Assembly (NCBI GenBank): GCA_005883445.1
Contig: VAZL01000041.1
Span: 1 to 9,561, forward strand
DNA length: 9,561 nucleotides
DNA from: Alphaproteobacteria bacterium
GTDB lineage: Bacteria; Pseudomonadota; Alphaproteobacteria; Rhizobiales; Xanthobacteraceae
Direction of reading: 5' to 3'
Part shown: positions 1 to 7,066 of the stretch, in pieces
Layout: each line of letters starts with the position of its first letter
How positions within the stretch are numbered: the first letter of the stretch is position 1
Notes under the pieces: generated by a model
The model's database searches: none
Seen by the model: the letters and a program-made list of their open reading frames with translations, nothing else
What the model was told of the DNA's origin: nothing
Made by a program: the position numbers and the translations under genes

Positions 1-876
1 GGGGAAATCGTCCCGCCGCTTCAAGTTTGGGATGCGACGCAAAACGGCACCGTCGAGTGCGGCCACACGCTCACCTCGTTCAATATCGGCAAGAACCCCG
101 CGGTCGCGTTCGATTCCGGGCTCGCGTTCGGCCTCAACACGCGCCAACAGCAGGCCTGGATGAATTACGGCGGAGGGCTGGAGCTCATCCGCGCGTTGTT
201 CAAGAAGGACGGAATCTTTCCCATTCCCTGCGGCAATGTAGGCGTGCAGATGGGTGGCTTCTATCGCAAGGAGATCAACTCCGTCGACGACCTCAAAGGG
301 CTCAAGTTCCGCATCGGCGGGCTAGGCGGCGTGATCCTGGCGAAGCTCGGCGTTGTGCCGCTGCAAATTCCCACAGCCGACATTTATCCATCGCTCGAAC
401 GCGGCGCGATCGATGCCGCCGAGTGGATCGGTCCTTACGATGACGAGAAGCTCGGGCTGCACAAGGTCGCCAGGTACTACTACTATCCCGGCTGGTGGGA
501 AGGCAGCGCTCAGGTCACGCTGCTCGTCAATCTCCAGCATTGGGAGGCTCTGCCCGAGTCCTATCGAGTCGCGCTCGAGGCGGCATGCGCCGAGGCGACC
601 GTTTTGATGATGGCTAAGTACGACACCAGAAACCCCGAGGCGTTGCGCCGGCTGGTGGCCGCCGGCGTCCAGCTGCGGCAATTTCCTCGTCCGGTTTTGG
701 ACGCATGTTACAAAGCCGCGTTCGAGACCTACGACGAGCTCGCCGCCAAAAACCCGGACTTCAAACTGATTTACGAGTCGTGGCAGAAGTTCCTGGCCGA
801 CTCCAATCTTTGGTTCCGGATCGCCGAGAACACGCTCGACAACTATCGCTTTGCCATGTCGGCACAGCCGCGGTAG
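1..876 (+). CDS. TRAP transporter solute-binding protein, DctP family (5' partial)
   Basis: This is the periplasmic ligand-binding component of a tripartite ATP-independent (TRAP) uptake system. It captures a substrate, typically a carboxylate, and hands it to the membrane subunits. Frame 1 is open from the first base to TAG at 874-876, giving 291 visible residues. Family members are usually about 360 residues, so roughly 70 N-terminal residues, including the export signal, lie upstream of the window. Family hallmarks seen are the GEIVPPLQVWDATQNG start, the MNYGGG segment, KGLKFRIGGLGG with the ligand-contacting Arg near visible residue 104, then IYPSLERGAIDAAEWIGPYD and YYYYPGWWEG. These most resemble the mannitol/chloroaromatic-type DctP group. 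The family identity is clear, but the ligand cannot be told. An internal ATG at 160 is not the real start, because conserved family sequence continues upstream of it. The molybdenum hydroxylase genes follow after 70 bases, which suggests but does not prove that the imported compound is their substrate. Confidence 0.93.
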   Translation, partial: GEIVPPLQVWDATQNGTVECGHTLTSFNIGKNPAVAFDSGLAFGLNTRQQQAWMNYGGGLELIRALFKKDGIFPIPCGNVGVQMGGFYRKEINSVDDLKGLKFRIGGLGGVILAKLGVVPLQIPTADIYPSLERGAIDAAEWIGPYDDEKLGLHKVARYYYYPGWWEGSAQVTLLVNLQHWEALPESYRVALEAACAEATVLMMAKYDTRNPEALRRLVAAGVQLRQFPRPVLDACYKAAFETYDELAAKNPDFKLIYESWQKFLADSNLWFRIAENTLDNYRFAMSAQPR

Positions 877-886
877 CGGCACTACA

Positions 887-920
887 GCCGCCGCGCGACA
901 GACCGCGAGTTTGCGGCGGT
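887..920. other. Intergenic GC-rich stem-loop between the TRAP and molybdenum hydroxylase genes
   Basis: Bases 888-894 (CCGCCGC) are the exact reverse complement of 913-919 (GCGGCGG), and a G-T wobble extends the stem at each end. The loop is about 16-18 bases. A second overlapping inverted repeat, GACCGC at 901-906 with GCGGTC at 916-921, would compete with it. No T-run follows, so this is not a classical intrinsic terminator. It could be a 3' mRNA-stabilising hairpin for the TRAP gene, or chance pairing in GC-rich DNA. Confidence 0.3.
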
Positions 921-946
921 CGCGTTGGCTTTGCACGAGAGCGAGC

Positions 947-3301
947 ATGACGCAAGGGATCGGAGCCAGGATCCAGCGCAAGGAGGACGCCCGCCATCTG
1001 CACGGCCGGGGTAATTTCGTGTCGGACATGATCCTCCCCGGGCAGAGCGAGGTTGCCTTTCTGCGCAGCCCGATCGCGCATGGCCGCATCCGGCGCATCG
1101 TCAAACCGTCCGGCGCGGAAAACCAAGTTTTCATCCGTGCCGATCTGGGCGATGTCGCAGCAATCGTCGCACCGGCGACTGTGCCGGGCTACAAATTGTC
1201 GGAATGGCACCCACTCGCGCACGAGAAGGTTCGCTTCGTGGGCGAAGCGATCGCCATGTGCGTCGCTCCGACTCGGGCGGAGGCCGAGGACCTCAGCGAG
1301 CAGATCGAGGTCGAATTCGACGAGCTGCCGGTCCTCGTCGATACACAGGCAGCGAGGATGGAGTCGACGGTCCGCGTCCACGAGCAGTGGAACGACAACG
1401 TCTTTCTCACGCTCAACTACGAGAGCGGCTTCGAGGCAAAGGCCAAGGGCGCGCCGGTCGTGATCCGGCGCGAGATCGCGCTTGCGCGCCAGGCCATGGT
1501 GCCGATGGAAGGCAAGGCCGTGCTCGCGCGCTGGGACGATCGCACCGACCAACTGCTCGTTTATGCCTCGACCCAGGTCCCGCACATCATCCGGATCGGC
1601 TTGGCGCAGTTTCTCGGCATCGACCAGGGGCAGGTGCGCGTGATCTCGCCGGATGTCGGCGGCGGCTTCGGCTACAAATGCATTCTGCAACCGGAAGAGC
1701 TCTGCGTGGCGTGGCTGGCGCTGAAATTCCGGCAGCCGTTCCGCTACGTCGAAGATCGCCGCGAGCATCTGGTGGTCGGCGCCAACTCGCGACAACATCA
1801 ATACCGGCTGACTGCCCATGCCGACGAACGCGGCAGGTTGTTGGCGCTCGATGCGGACATCACGATCGACGGCGGTGCGTACTCGGCCTGGCCGTTCACC
1901 GTGGCGTTGGAACCGGGTCAGGCGACTGGCAACCTGCCGGGGCCTTACGATTTCCGCGGCTACCGCTGCCGCACCCATTGCGTGGCCACGAACAAGCCCG
2001 GCTTCCTGCCCTATCGCGGCGTGGCCCGAACCGGCGTCTGCTTCGCCTTGGAGCTAGTGATCGACGCGATCGCGCGCGCGGTCGGTCGCGAGCCGTGGGA
2101 GGTCCGTCACGACAATCTCGTCTCGGCCGCCGACATGCCCTACGACAATGTAGCGCGCAAACACTACGACAGCGGCGACTACCGCAAGGCGCTCATCCTC
2201 GCGCGCGAAAAGATCGACCTGGACGCGTGGCGCGAGCGGCAGCGGCGCGGAGAGCGCGATGGCCGACTGATCGGCATCGGGTTTGCCTCGTATTGCGAGC
2301 AGACCGCGCACGGCACCAGCGTGTTCTCGGGCTGGGGCTTGCCGATCATTCCCGGCTACGACCAGGCGACGGTGCGAGTGACCCCGGATGGCGGGCTCGA
2401 AGTCCGCGCCGGCGTCCACTCGCATGGCCAGGGCATGGAGACGACGCTCGCTCAGATCGCGCACGAGGTCACCGGGATCGAGCTCGCCAACATTCGGGTC
2501 CTGCTCGGCGATACCGGCACCACGCCCTACTCCACCGGCACTTATGCCTCGCGCAGCATCGTCATGGCGGGTGGCGCGGTCGCCAATGCATGCAAGGCGC
2601 TCATTCCGCGCTTCCTCGCGATCGGTGCCCATCTCATGCAGGCTGCCGTCGCCACGATGAAATATGAAAACGGGCAAATCATGGGGCCGCGAAAATCGGT
2701 CTCACTGCGCGACGTCGCCGAAGCCTGGTATCTGCGGCCGCAGGAGCTGCCGCCCGATGTCGACCTCGGCGGGCTCGAGGCCACCGTCGGCTTTCGCCCC
2801 AAACGCGACACCGGTGCGTTCAGCTATGCCTCGCATGCCGCGGTCGTGGCCGTCGACACCGAAGTCGGCGCGGTCGAGATTCTCGATTACGTCATCGTCG
2901 AGGATTGCGGCACGCTGGTGAATCCGATGGTGGTCGAAGGCCAAACGCTCGGAGGAGCGGCCCAGGGCATCGGCACAGCACTCTACGAGGAGAGCCCGTT
3001 CGACCCGAATGGACAGCCGCTTGCCTCGACCTTTGCCGACTATCTCCTGCCCGGGCCTACCGAGATTCCCGCCATTCGCATCCATCATATGCAGACGCCG
3101 TCGCCCTACACCGAGTTCGGCATCAAGGGCATGGGAGAAGGCGGTGCGATCGCCCCGCCTGCGGTGATCTTCAACGCGGTCAACGATGCATTGCGATCGC
3201 TGGGCGTGGAACTGACCGAGACGCCGCTCACCCCGCGCCGGCTGCTCGAGGCGATCGACCGCGCCAAGTCGTCGACCCAGCCCCGAGTAAAAAACTCATG
3301 A
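947..3301 (+). CDS. Molybdenum hydroxylase large subunit (xanthine dehydrogenase family, Moco-binding)
   Basis: This is the 784-residue catalytic subunit of a molybdenum hydroxylase. Such enzymes insert a water-derived oxygen into a carbon, often of an N-heteroaromatic ring or an aldehyde, and pass the electrons to 2Fe-2S and FAD subunits. The start is the ATG at 947, which gives MTQGIGARIQRKEDARHLHGRG, the usual family opening; a weak GAGAG lies at 937-941. An upstream in-frame ATG at 851 would overlap the TRAP gene and add a low-complexity Arg/Ala stretch. Visible motifs are the cofactor loop DVGGGFGYK (236-244), the substrate-pocket segment PYRGVAR (355-361) and the C-terminal MGEGGAI, whose Glu731 fits the conserved catalytic base. 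The pocket lacks the AYRCSFR loop of true (form I) CO dehydrogenase and departs from the common PYRGAGR. The last four bases overlap the FAD subunit gene (ATGA), which implies translational coupling. The family call is firm, but the substrate is unknown. Confidence 0.93.
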   Translation: MTQGIGARIQRKEDARHLHGRGNFVSDMILPGQSEVAFLRSPIAHGRIRRIVKPSGAENQVFIRADLGDVAAIVAPATVPGYKLSEWHPLAHEKVRFVGEAIAMCVAPTRAEAEDLSEQIEVEFDELPVLVDTQAARMESTVRVHEQWNDNVFLTLNYESGFEAKAKGAPVVIRREIALARQAMVPMEGKAVLARWDDRTDQLLVYASTQVPHIIRIGLAQFLGIDQGQVRVISPDVGGGFGYKCILQPEELCVAWLALKFRQPFRYVEDRREHLVVGANSRQHQYRLTAHADERGRLLALDADITIDGGAYSAWPFTVALEPGQATGNLPGPYDFRGYRCRTHCVATNKPGFLPYRGVARTGVCFALELVIDAIARAVGREPWEVRHDNLVSAADMPYDNVARKHYDSGDYRKALILAREKIDLDAWRERQRRGERDGRLIGIGFASYCEQTAHGTSVFSGWGLPIIPGYDQATVRVTPDGGLEVRAGVHSHGQGMETTLAQIAHEVTGIELANIRVLLGDTGTTPYSTGTYASRSIVMAGGAVANACKALIPRFLAIGAHLMQAAVATMKYENGQIMGPRKSVSLRDVAEAWYLRPQELPPDVDLGGLEATVGFRPKRDTGAFSYASHAAVVAVDTEVGAVEILDYVIVEDCGTLVNPMVVEGQTLGGAAQGIGTALYEESPFDPNGQPLASTFADYLLPGPTEIPAIRIHHMQTPSPYTEFGIKGMGEGGAIAPPAVIFNAVNDALRSLGVELTETPLTPRRLLEAIDRAKSSTQPRVKNS

Positions 3302-4122
3302 AGGCTGCGCGCTTCGACTATCTGCGTCCGGGTGACGTTGGGGAGGCATTGGCCGCACTGGCGAACGCGGAAGGCGCCAAGATTTTGGCGGGCGGTCAGT
3401 CGCTGGGACCGATGTTGAATTTGCGGCTCGCGCGCCCTGCCCTACTGGTCGACATCTCGCGGCTTAAGGCGCTGCAGCAACTGGAAGATGCCGGTCGCAC
3501 GTGGCACATCGGCGCCGGCGTCACTCACGCCCGTCTGGAGGATGCGCGCGGCCGGCTTTCCGGCGGCGAGATGCTGTCCGAGGTGGCGGCGGCCATCGCC
3601 TATCGCTCGGTGCGCAACCGCGGCACCATCGGCGGCAGTCTAGCTCACGCCGATCCAGCCGCGGATTGGCCGCTCGCGCTTGCCGCGCTCGGCGCCTCCG
3701 TCAATGTTCGCGGTCCGACCCCGCGCAAGATTTTGGTCGCGCACTTCATCCAAGGAGCCTTCACGACGACGCTCGCGGCAGACGAAATCATCGAATCGAT
3801 CGACGTCCCCAAGCTGTCGCGGGCCGGACGGTACGGCTTCTACAAATTCTGTCGCAAGACGGGCGAGTTTGCCGAAGCGAGCGCAGCCGCCGTCCTTGAT
3901 CCCGAAACCGGCGTCGCGAGCATCTTTCTCGGTGCGCTGCGCGGAATACCGCAGCCGCTCACGTCATTGGCGCAGCAGGTGGCAAGAGAGGGGAAGATCG
4001 CCGCCTCAACGGAAGCCGTGAGCCAGGCGCTCGCGCAATCGGTTAGCGGGCTCGATGCGGTCGAGCACAGCATGGCGACGGCTGTCGTGACGCGCGCCCT
4101 GATGCAGGTGCTCGCGCCGTGA
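3298..4122 (+). CDS. Molybdenum hydroxylase FAD-binding subunit (CoxM-like)
   Basis: This is the 274-residue flavoprotein subunit that takes electrons from the 2Fe-2S subunit and delivers them to the external acceptor. Its length matches CoxM/XdhB-type subunits (about 270-290 residues). The FAD pyrophosphate motifs are clear: AGGQSLGPM at 31-39 and TIGGSLAHADPAAD at 110-123. A typical C-terminal domain segment, YGFYKFCRKTGEFAEA, follows. The ATG at 3298 overlaps the TGA of the large subunit, and its own TGA overlaps the GTG of the 2Fe-2S subunit, so the three proteins are probably made in a coupled way and assembled together. There is no Shine-Dalgarno sequence worth the name, which agrees with coupling. 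A longer in-frame reading upstream from 2905 lies inside the large-subunit gene and is not real. The gene order large-FAD-2Fe-2S differs from the M-S-L order of the classical cox operon. Confidence 0.93.
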   Translation: MKAARFDYLRPGDVGEALAALANAEGAKILAGGQSLGPMLNLRLARPALLVDISRLKALQQLEDAGRTWHIGAGVTHARLEDARGRLSGGEMLSEVAAAIAYRSVRNRGTIGGSLAHADPAADWPLALAALGASVNVRGPTPRKILVAHFIQGAFTTTLAADEIIESIDVPKLSRAGRYGFYKFCRKTGEFAEASAAAVLDPETGVASIFLGALRGIPQPLTSLAQQVAREGKIAASTEAVSQALAQSVSGLDAVEHSMATAVVTRALMQVLAP

Positions 4123-5261
4123 CGCCAATCGCGCTGAGCGTGAACGGGCGGAAGGTCCAGGCGCTGGTCGAGCCGCGCACCCATCTGGCCGATTTCCTGC
4201 GCGAGCATTGCCGCCTGACGGGGACCCATCTTGGATGCGAGCACGGCGTATGTGGCGCATGCACCGTGTTGATCGATGATGAGCCTGCTCGCTCCTGCCT
4301 CACCTACGCGGTTCAGTGCGATGGCCTTGCGGTGCAAACGATCGAAGGCTTCAACGCCGATCCGATCATGCAAGAGCTGCGCACGGCATTTTCGCGTGAG
4401 CATGGCTTGCAATGCGGCTTCTGCACGCCTGGCATGCTGATTGCGGCGCGCGACATCGTGCGGCGGCTTCCGGACGCGGACGCGCGCCGGATCCGGGTCG
4501 AGCTGTCCGGCAATCTGTGCCGGTGCACGGGATATCTGGGCATCATCAACGCGGTGGAAAGCGTCATCGCGGCACGTGCATCGAAACCCACGGCCGTCAC
4601 GTCGCAAGCAGCTGCCCCGCCGCCGGCTCCTCTTCAGGCCTTCGCGCCGACCGGCGAGGTGGCGCGCGCCTCGATGGCCGCGCCGACGCCCGCGCCGGAA
4701 GAGGCGCACAAGGGGTGGACGCGATTCGAGGAGAGTTTTGTGGTGGCAAGACCGCCGCAAGCGGTATGGACGATCTTTGCGGACATTCCTGCCGTGGCCG
4801 CCTGCCTCGACGGGGTCGAGCTGACCGAGCATGACGCAAGTACCGCGAAGGGAAAGATGACGGTAAGGCTCGGCCCGATCCAGGCCGGCTTTTCCGGCTC
4901 CGCCGTGATCGAACGCGACGATCGGGCGCTGCGTGGCACAATTCGCGGCGCGGGCAGCGATAGGGGCACCGGCTCGCGGACGAAGGGTGAAATCCTTTAC
5001 CGCCTTGCGCCGGAGGCCGCAGGCCAGCAGACGCGCGTCTTCGTGACGGTTGAATACAGCTTGCAAGGTGCGCTCGCCCAATTCTCGCGTTCCGGCCTTG
5101 TCCTCGAGCTTGGCCGTCGTTTGGTTGCCGATTTTGCCGCCAATCTCAATGCGCGGCTCGTGGGAGCACAGATGCGCGCAGCGCCACGCACGCCATTCAA
5201 TGCCGGGCGTTTTCTCTGGTCGTGGTTCATTGATGAACTACGCCGCCGGTTCGGGCGTTAG
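4119..5261 (+). CDS. 2Fe-2S subunit fused to a CoxG-like SRPBCC domain
   Basis: This is a 380-residue two-part protein starting at GTG 4119. Residues 1-152 form a complete small subunit. A plant-type ferredoxin domain has ligands Cys40, Cys45, Cys48 and Cys60, and a helical domain carries the second cluster on Cys99, Cys102, Cys134 and Cys136 (CGFCTPGM and CRCTGY motifs). Both clusters relay electrons from Moco to FAD. An Ala/Pro-rich linker runs from about 153 to 197. Residues ~200-345 resemble CoxG / START-like SRPBCC proteins (FEESFVVARPPQAVW, then CLDGVELTEHD, then GSAVIERDD). The C-terminus (about 360-380, RFLWSWFIDELRRRFGR) is aromatic and basic, as expected for a membrane-touching helix. 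CoxG proteins are linked to membrane attachment of CO dehydrogenase, and recent mycobacterial work links them to quinone delivery. Free small subunits are about 150-170 residues, so the fusion is evident and no stop or frameshift separates the parts. The small-subunit call is firm; the CoxG call is strong on pattern, but its function here is inferred. Confidence 0.9.
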   Translation: MTPIALSVNGRKVQALVEPRTHLADFLREHCRLTGTHLGCEHGVCGACTVLIDDEPARSCLTYAVQCDGLAVQTIEGFNADPIMQELRTAFSREHGLQCGFCTPGMLIAARDIVRRLPDADARRIRVELSGNLCRCTGYLGIINAVESVIAARASKPTAVTSQAAAPPPAPLQAFAPTGEVARASMAAPTPAPEEAHKGWTRFEESFVVARPPQAVWTIFADIPAVAACLDGVELTEHDASTAKGKMTVRLGPIQAGFSGSAVIERDDRALRGTIRGAGSDRGTGSRTKGEILYRLAPEAAGQQTRVFVTVEYSLQGALAQFSRSGLVLELGRRLVADFAANLNARLVGAQMRAAPRTPFNAGRFLWSWFIDELRRRFGR

Positions 5262-5295
5262 AAAGATATGATGGTATGCTGATTAGCCGAAAGAC

Positions 5296-5316
5296 CTTTG
5301 CCACGATTGCGCAAAG
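5296..5316. promoter_or_regulatory. Candidate operator: inverted repeat upstream of the Rieske oxygenase genes
   Basis: CTTTGC at 5296-5301 and GCAAAG at 5311-5316 form a perfect 6-bp inverted repeat separated by 9 bases. A nested palindrome, TTGCGCAA, lies at 5307-5314. The repeat sits about 12 bases upstream of the candidate -35 hexamer, a usual place for an activator or repressor site in catabolic operons. No regulator gene is visible in the window, so the binding protein is unknown. Short repeats like this arise by chance fairly often. Confidence 0.3.
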
Positions 5317-5328
5317 TTCAGCGACCCA

Positions 5329-5357
5329 TTGGCCTTGCGAAAAATCAAAGCTATGCT
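5329..5357 (+). promoter_or_regulatory. Candidate sigma-70-type promoter for the Rieske oxygenase genes
   Basis: TTGGCC (5329-5334) and TATGCT (5352-5357) are separated by exactly 17 bases. Each matches four of six consensus positions. The site lies in a visibly more A/T-rich gap of 124 bases between the molybdenum hydroxylase set and the Rieske genes, and would leave a short leader before the ATG at 5386. The leader contains AGAGG at 5372-5376, nine bases ahead of the start codon, which serves as its ribosome binding site. The gap argues that the oxygenase genes have their own promoter rather than depending on readthrough alone. Confidence 0.4.
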
Positions 5358-5385
5358 GAACCATCGCGTTTAGAGGCCGCAGACG

Positions 5386-7062
5386 ATGGCGTGGCAGAGG
5401 GTCGCATCCTTCAGCGAAATCGACGTGGATGGCGTGCTGGGCGTAGACGTGAATGGCTCGCCTGTCGCGCTTTACCGGTTATCGAATGAGGTCTTTGCCA
5501 CTTCCGGAATTTGCACGCATGCGCTGGCATTGTTGAGTGACGGCTTCGTCGAAGACGGCAGGATCGAGTGCCCGTTGCATCAGGGCCAATTCGACGTTCG
5601 CTCCGGCAAGGCGCTGTGTGCGCCGGTGACGGAGGATCTGCGCACTTATGCCGTGAAACTAGAAGGCGATGACGTCTTCATCGATATGGAGCGTCCGGCC
5701 GCCTCAGCGCCGGCCGTGGCGAACGCGGCCCCGAATTGCAAAGCGGGGGATGGCGTTCGGAACGCCGAGGAAGGCGATCAAGCGGGCACTAGGAAGATTG
5801 CCACCATGAATGTCGATCCTGAGCTTTCGCTGACGAAACGTTACGTTTGGCCGGCGGAAGGCCTCACGCGAATCCCCGATTGGGTCTACACCGATCAGAC
5901 GATCTACGAGCGCGAGATCGAGAGGATTTTCCACGGCCGCACCTGGAACTACGTCGCGCTGGAATGCGAAGTGCCCAAGGTCGGCGATTTCATCCGGTCC
6001 AATGTCGGTCCGACGCCCGTGGTGGTCGTGCGTGCTGACGACGGCTCCATCAATGTCGTCGAGAACCGCTGTTCACATCGCGCCGCGGAGTTCTGCCGCG
6101 AGCTCAGCGGCAACGTAAAAGAATTCGTCTGCCCCTACCATCAATGGTCCTACGACCTTCAAGGCAATCTCGCCGGCGTTCCATTCCGACGCGGCGTCAA
6201 CGGAAAGGGCGGCATGCCTGCCGACTTCAACAACGCTCAGCATGGATTGCGTCGGCTCAATGTTACGACTCACCGCGGTGTCGTGTTTGCTTCCTACCTC
6301 GACGATATGGAATCGTTTCAGAATTACCTCGGGCCGGAGGTGCTCAATGAGTTCGAGGCGACCTTCGACGGCCGCAAGCCAAGGCTTCTGGGCTACTACC
6401 GCCACACGCTGCCCGGCAATTGGAAGCTCTATCACGAGAATCTCAAGGATCCCTATCACGCCACGCTGCTGCACACCTTCCTGGTGACGTTCGGCCTGCT
6501 GGTCGCCGGCAACCGCTCGCTCATGCTCGCGGATGCGACCGGCCGGCACGGCGTCATGGCGTCCGCCAAGTCGGAGCGCAAGAGCGTCTCCAGCGATGCC
6601 AAGAAGGAAATGCGCGCCTATCGCGACGGCATGACGCTGGCGGAGCCGCGCTTCATGGACTTCGTCGAGGAGTTCGACAGTCCCTGGTCCGTGACGATGG
6701 CGACCATCTGGCCGAATCTGATCATTCAACGCGAGATGAATACGCTCGGATTGCGCCAGATCATACCGACCGGTCCGCATGAGTTCATCATGAAGTGGAC
6801 CATGTTCGGCTTCGAAGGCGACGACGAGGAAATGACCCGCCATCGTCTGCGTCAGGGCAATCTCATGGGCCCGGCCGGCTTCCTCGGCCTCGAGGACAAC
6901 GAGGCGATCAAGTTCGTCCAGGACGGGATGCAGCACGTTCCGGGCGGCCAGCATCTGGTGAAGCTCGATCCCGCGGTGGCGGCTGGCACCTCCGACAGCT
7001 TGATCTCGGAAGCATCGATTCGCGCCATGTACCGGCACTGGCGCGCGGAAATGGGACTCTAG
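5386..7062 (+). CDS. Rieske oxygenase alpha subunit with a fused N-terminal Rieske ferredoxin
   Basis: This 558-residue fusion contains two Rieske clusters. Residues 1-~105 are a complete small Rieske ferredoxin, with ligands Cys43/His45 (CTH) and Cys62/His65 (CPLH). A poorly conserved linker runs from ~106 to 140. From Met141 onward comes an aromatic ring-hydroxylating oxygenase alpha subunit of normal length (about 418 residues). Its own Rieske ligands are Cys229/His231 (CSHRA) and Cys249/His252 (CPYHQW). The mononuclear iron site is His358, His363 and, by alignment with naphthalene dioxygenase Asp362, Asp504 in the LEDNEA segment; Asp355 is the bridging residue between the two centres. The segment NWKLYHENLKDPYHATLLHTF resembles alpha subunits that attack aromatic acids, such as salicylate 5-hydroxylase, anthranilate dioxygenase and terephthalate dioxygenase. 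The enzyme would use O2 and electrons to hydroxylate an aromatic ring in the cytoplasm. The beta-subunit gene follows after 4 bases; a reductase gene is not in the window. The exact substrate is unknown. Confidence 0.92.
   Translation: MAWQRVASFSEIDVDGVLGVDVNGSPVALYRLSNEVFATSGICTHALALLSDGFVEDGRIECPLHQGQFDVRSGKALCAPVTEDLRTYAVKLEGDDVFIDMERPAASAPAVANAAPNCKAGDGVRNAEEGDQAGTRKIATMNVDPELSLTKRYVWPAEGLTRIPDWVYTDQTIYEREIERIFHGRTWNYVALECEVPKVGDFIRSNVGPTPVVVVRADDGSINVVENRCSHRAAEFCRELSGNVKEFVCPYHQWSYDLQGNLAGVPFRRGVNGKGGMPADFNNAQHGLRRLNVTTHRGVVFASYLDDMESFQNYLGPEVLNEFEATFDGRKPRLLGYYRHTLPGNWKLYHENLKDPYHATLLHTFLVTFGLLVAGNRSLMLADATGRHGVMASAKSERKSVSSDAKKEMRAYRDGMTLAEPRFMDFVEEFDSPWSVTMATIWPNLIIQREMNTLGLRQIIPTGPHEFIMKWTMFGFEGDDEEMTRHRLRQGNLMGPAGFLGLEDNEAIKFVQDGMQHVPGGQHLVKLDPAVAAGTSDSLISEASIRAMYRHWRAEMGL
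5791..5808 (+). promoter_or_regulatory. Internal ribosome binding site and start codon inside the ferredoxin-alpha fusion
   Basis: AGGAAG at 5791-5796 lies nine bases ahead of an in-frame ATG at 5806 (Met141 of the fusion). That ATG opens MNVDPELSLTKRYVWPAEG, which reads like a natural N-terminus of an oxygenase alpha subunit. The region may therefore produce a free alpha subunit in addition to the fusion. Alternatively it is a relic of an ancestral separate gene start whose preceding stop codon has been lost. The sequence shows the signal; its use is unproven. Confidence 0.5.
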
Positions 7063-7066
7063 AAGC

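Noticed and set aside
851..946. Upstream ATG at 851 as the start of the molybdenum hydroxylase large subunit
   Set aside because: It would overlap the TRAP gene and add 32 residues unlike the family; the ATG at 947 gives the normal family N-terminus.
761..1978. Long minus-strand open frame (405 codons) opposite the TRAP and large-subunit genes
   Set aside because: It is a GC-rich antisense shadow: the peptide is Arg/Ala/Asp/His-rich with no family motif, and the plus-strand frame carries clear molybdenum hydroxylase motifs.
1204..2667. Plus-strand open frame of 487 codons in another frame inside the large-subunit gene
   Set aside because: It is Arg/Gly/Ala-rich out-of-frame translation with no motif, as expected in high-GC coding DNA.
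3840..5081. Minus-strand open frame of 413 codons opposite the FAD and 2Fe-2S subunit genes
   Set aside because: It spans two well-supported plus-strand genes and their overlap, and its translation shows no recognisable domain.
947..5261. Aerobic CO dehydrogenase (form I CoxLMS)
   Set aside because: The AYRCSFR active-site loop is absent and the gene order is different, so a CO-oxidising role is not supported despite the CoxG-like domain.
5298..5489. Small plus-strand open frame covering the gap before the Rieske fusion
   Set aside because: It overlaps the candidate promoter and the real start at 5386, and its peptide has no recognisable features.
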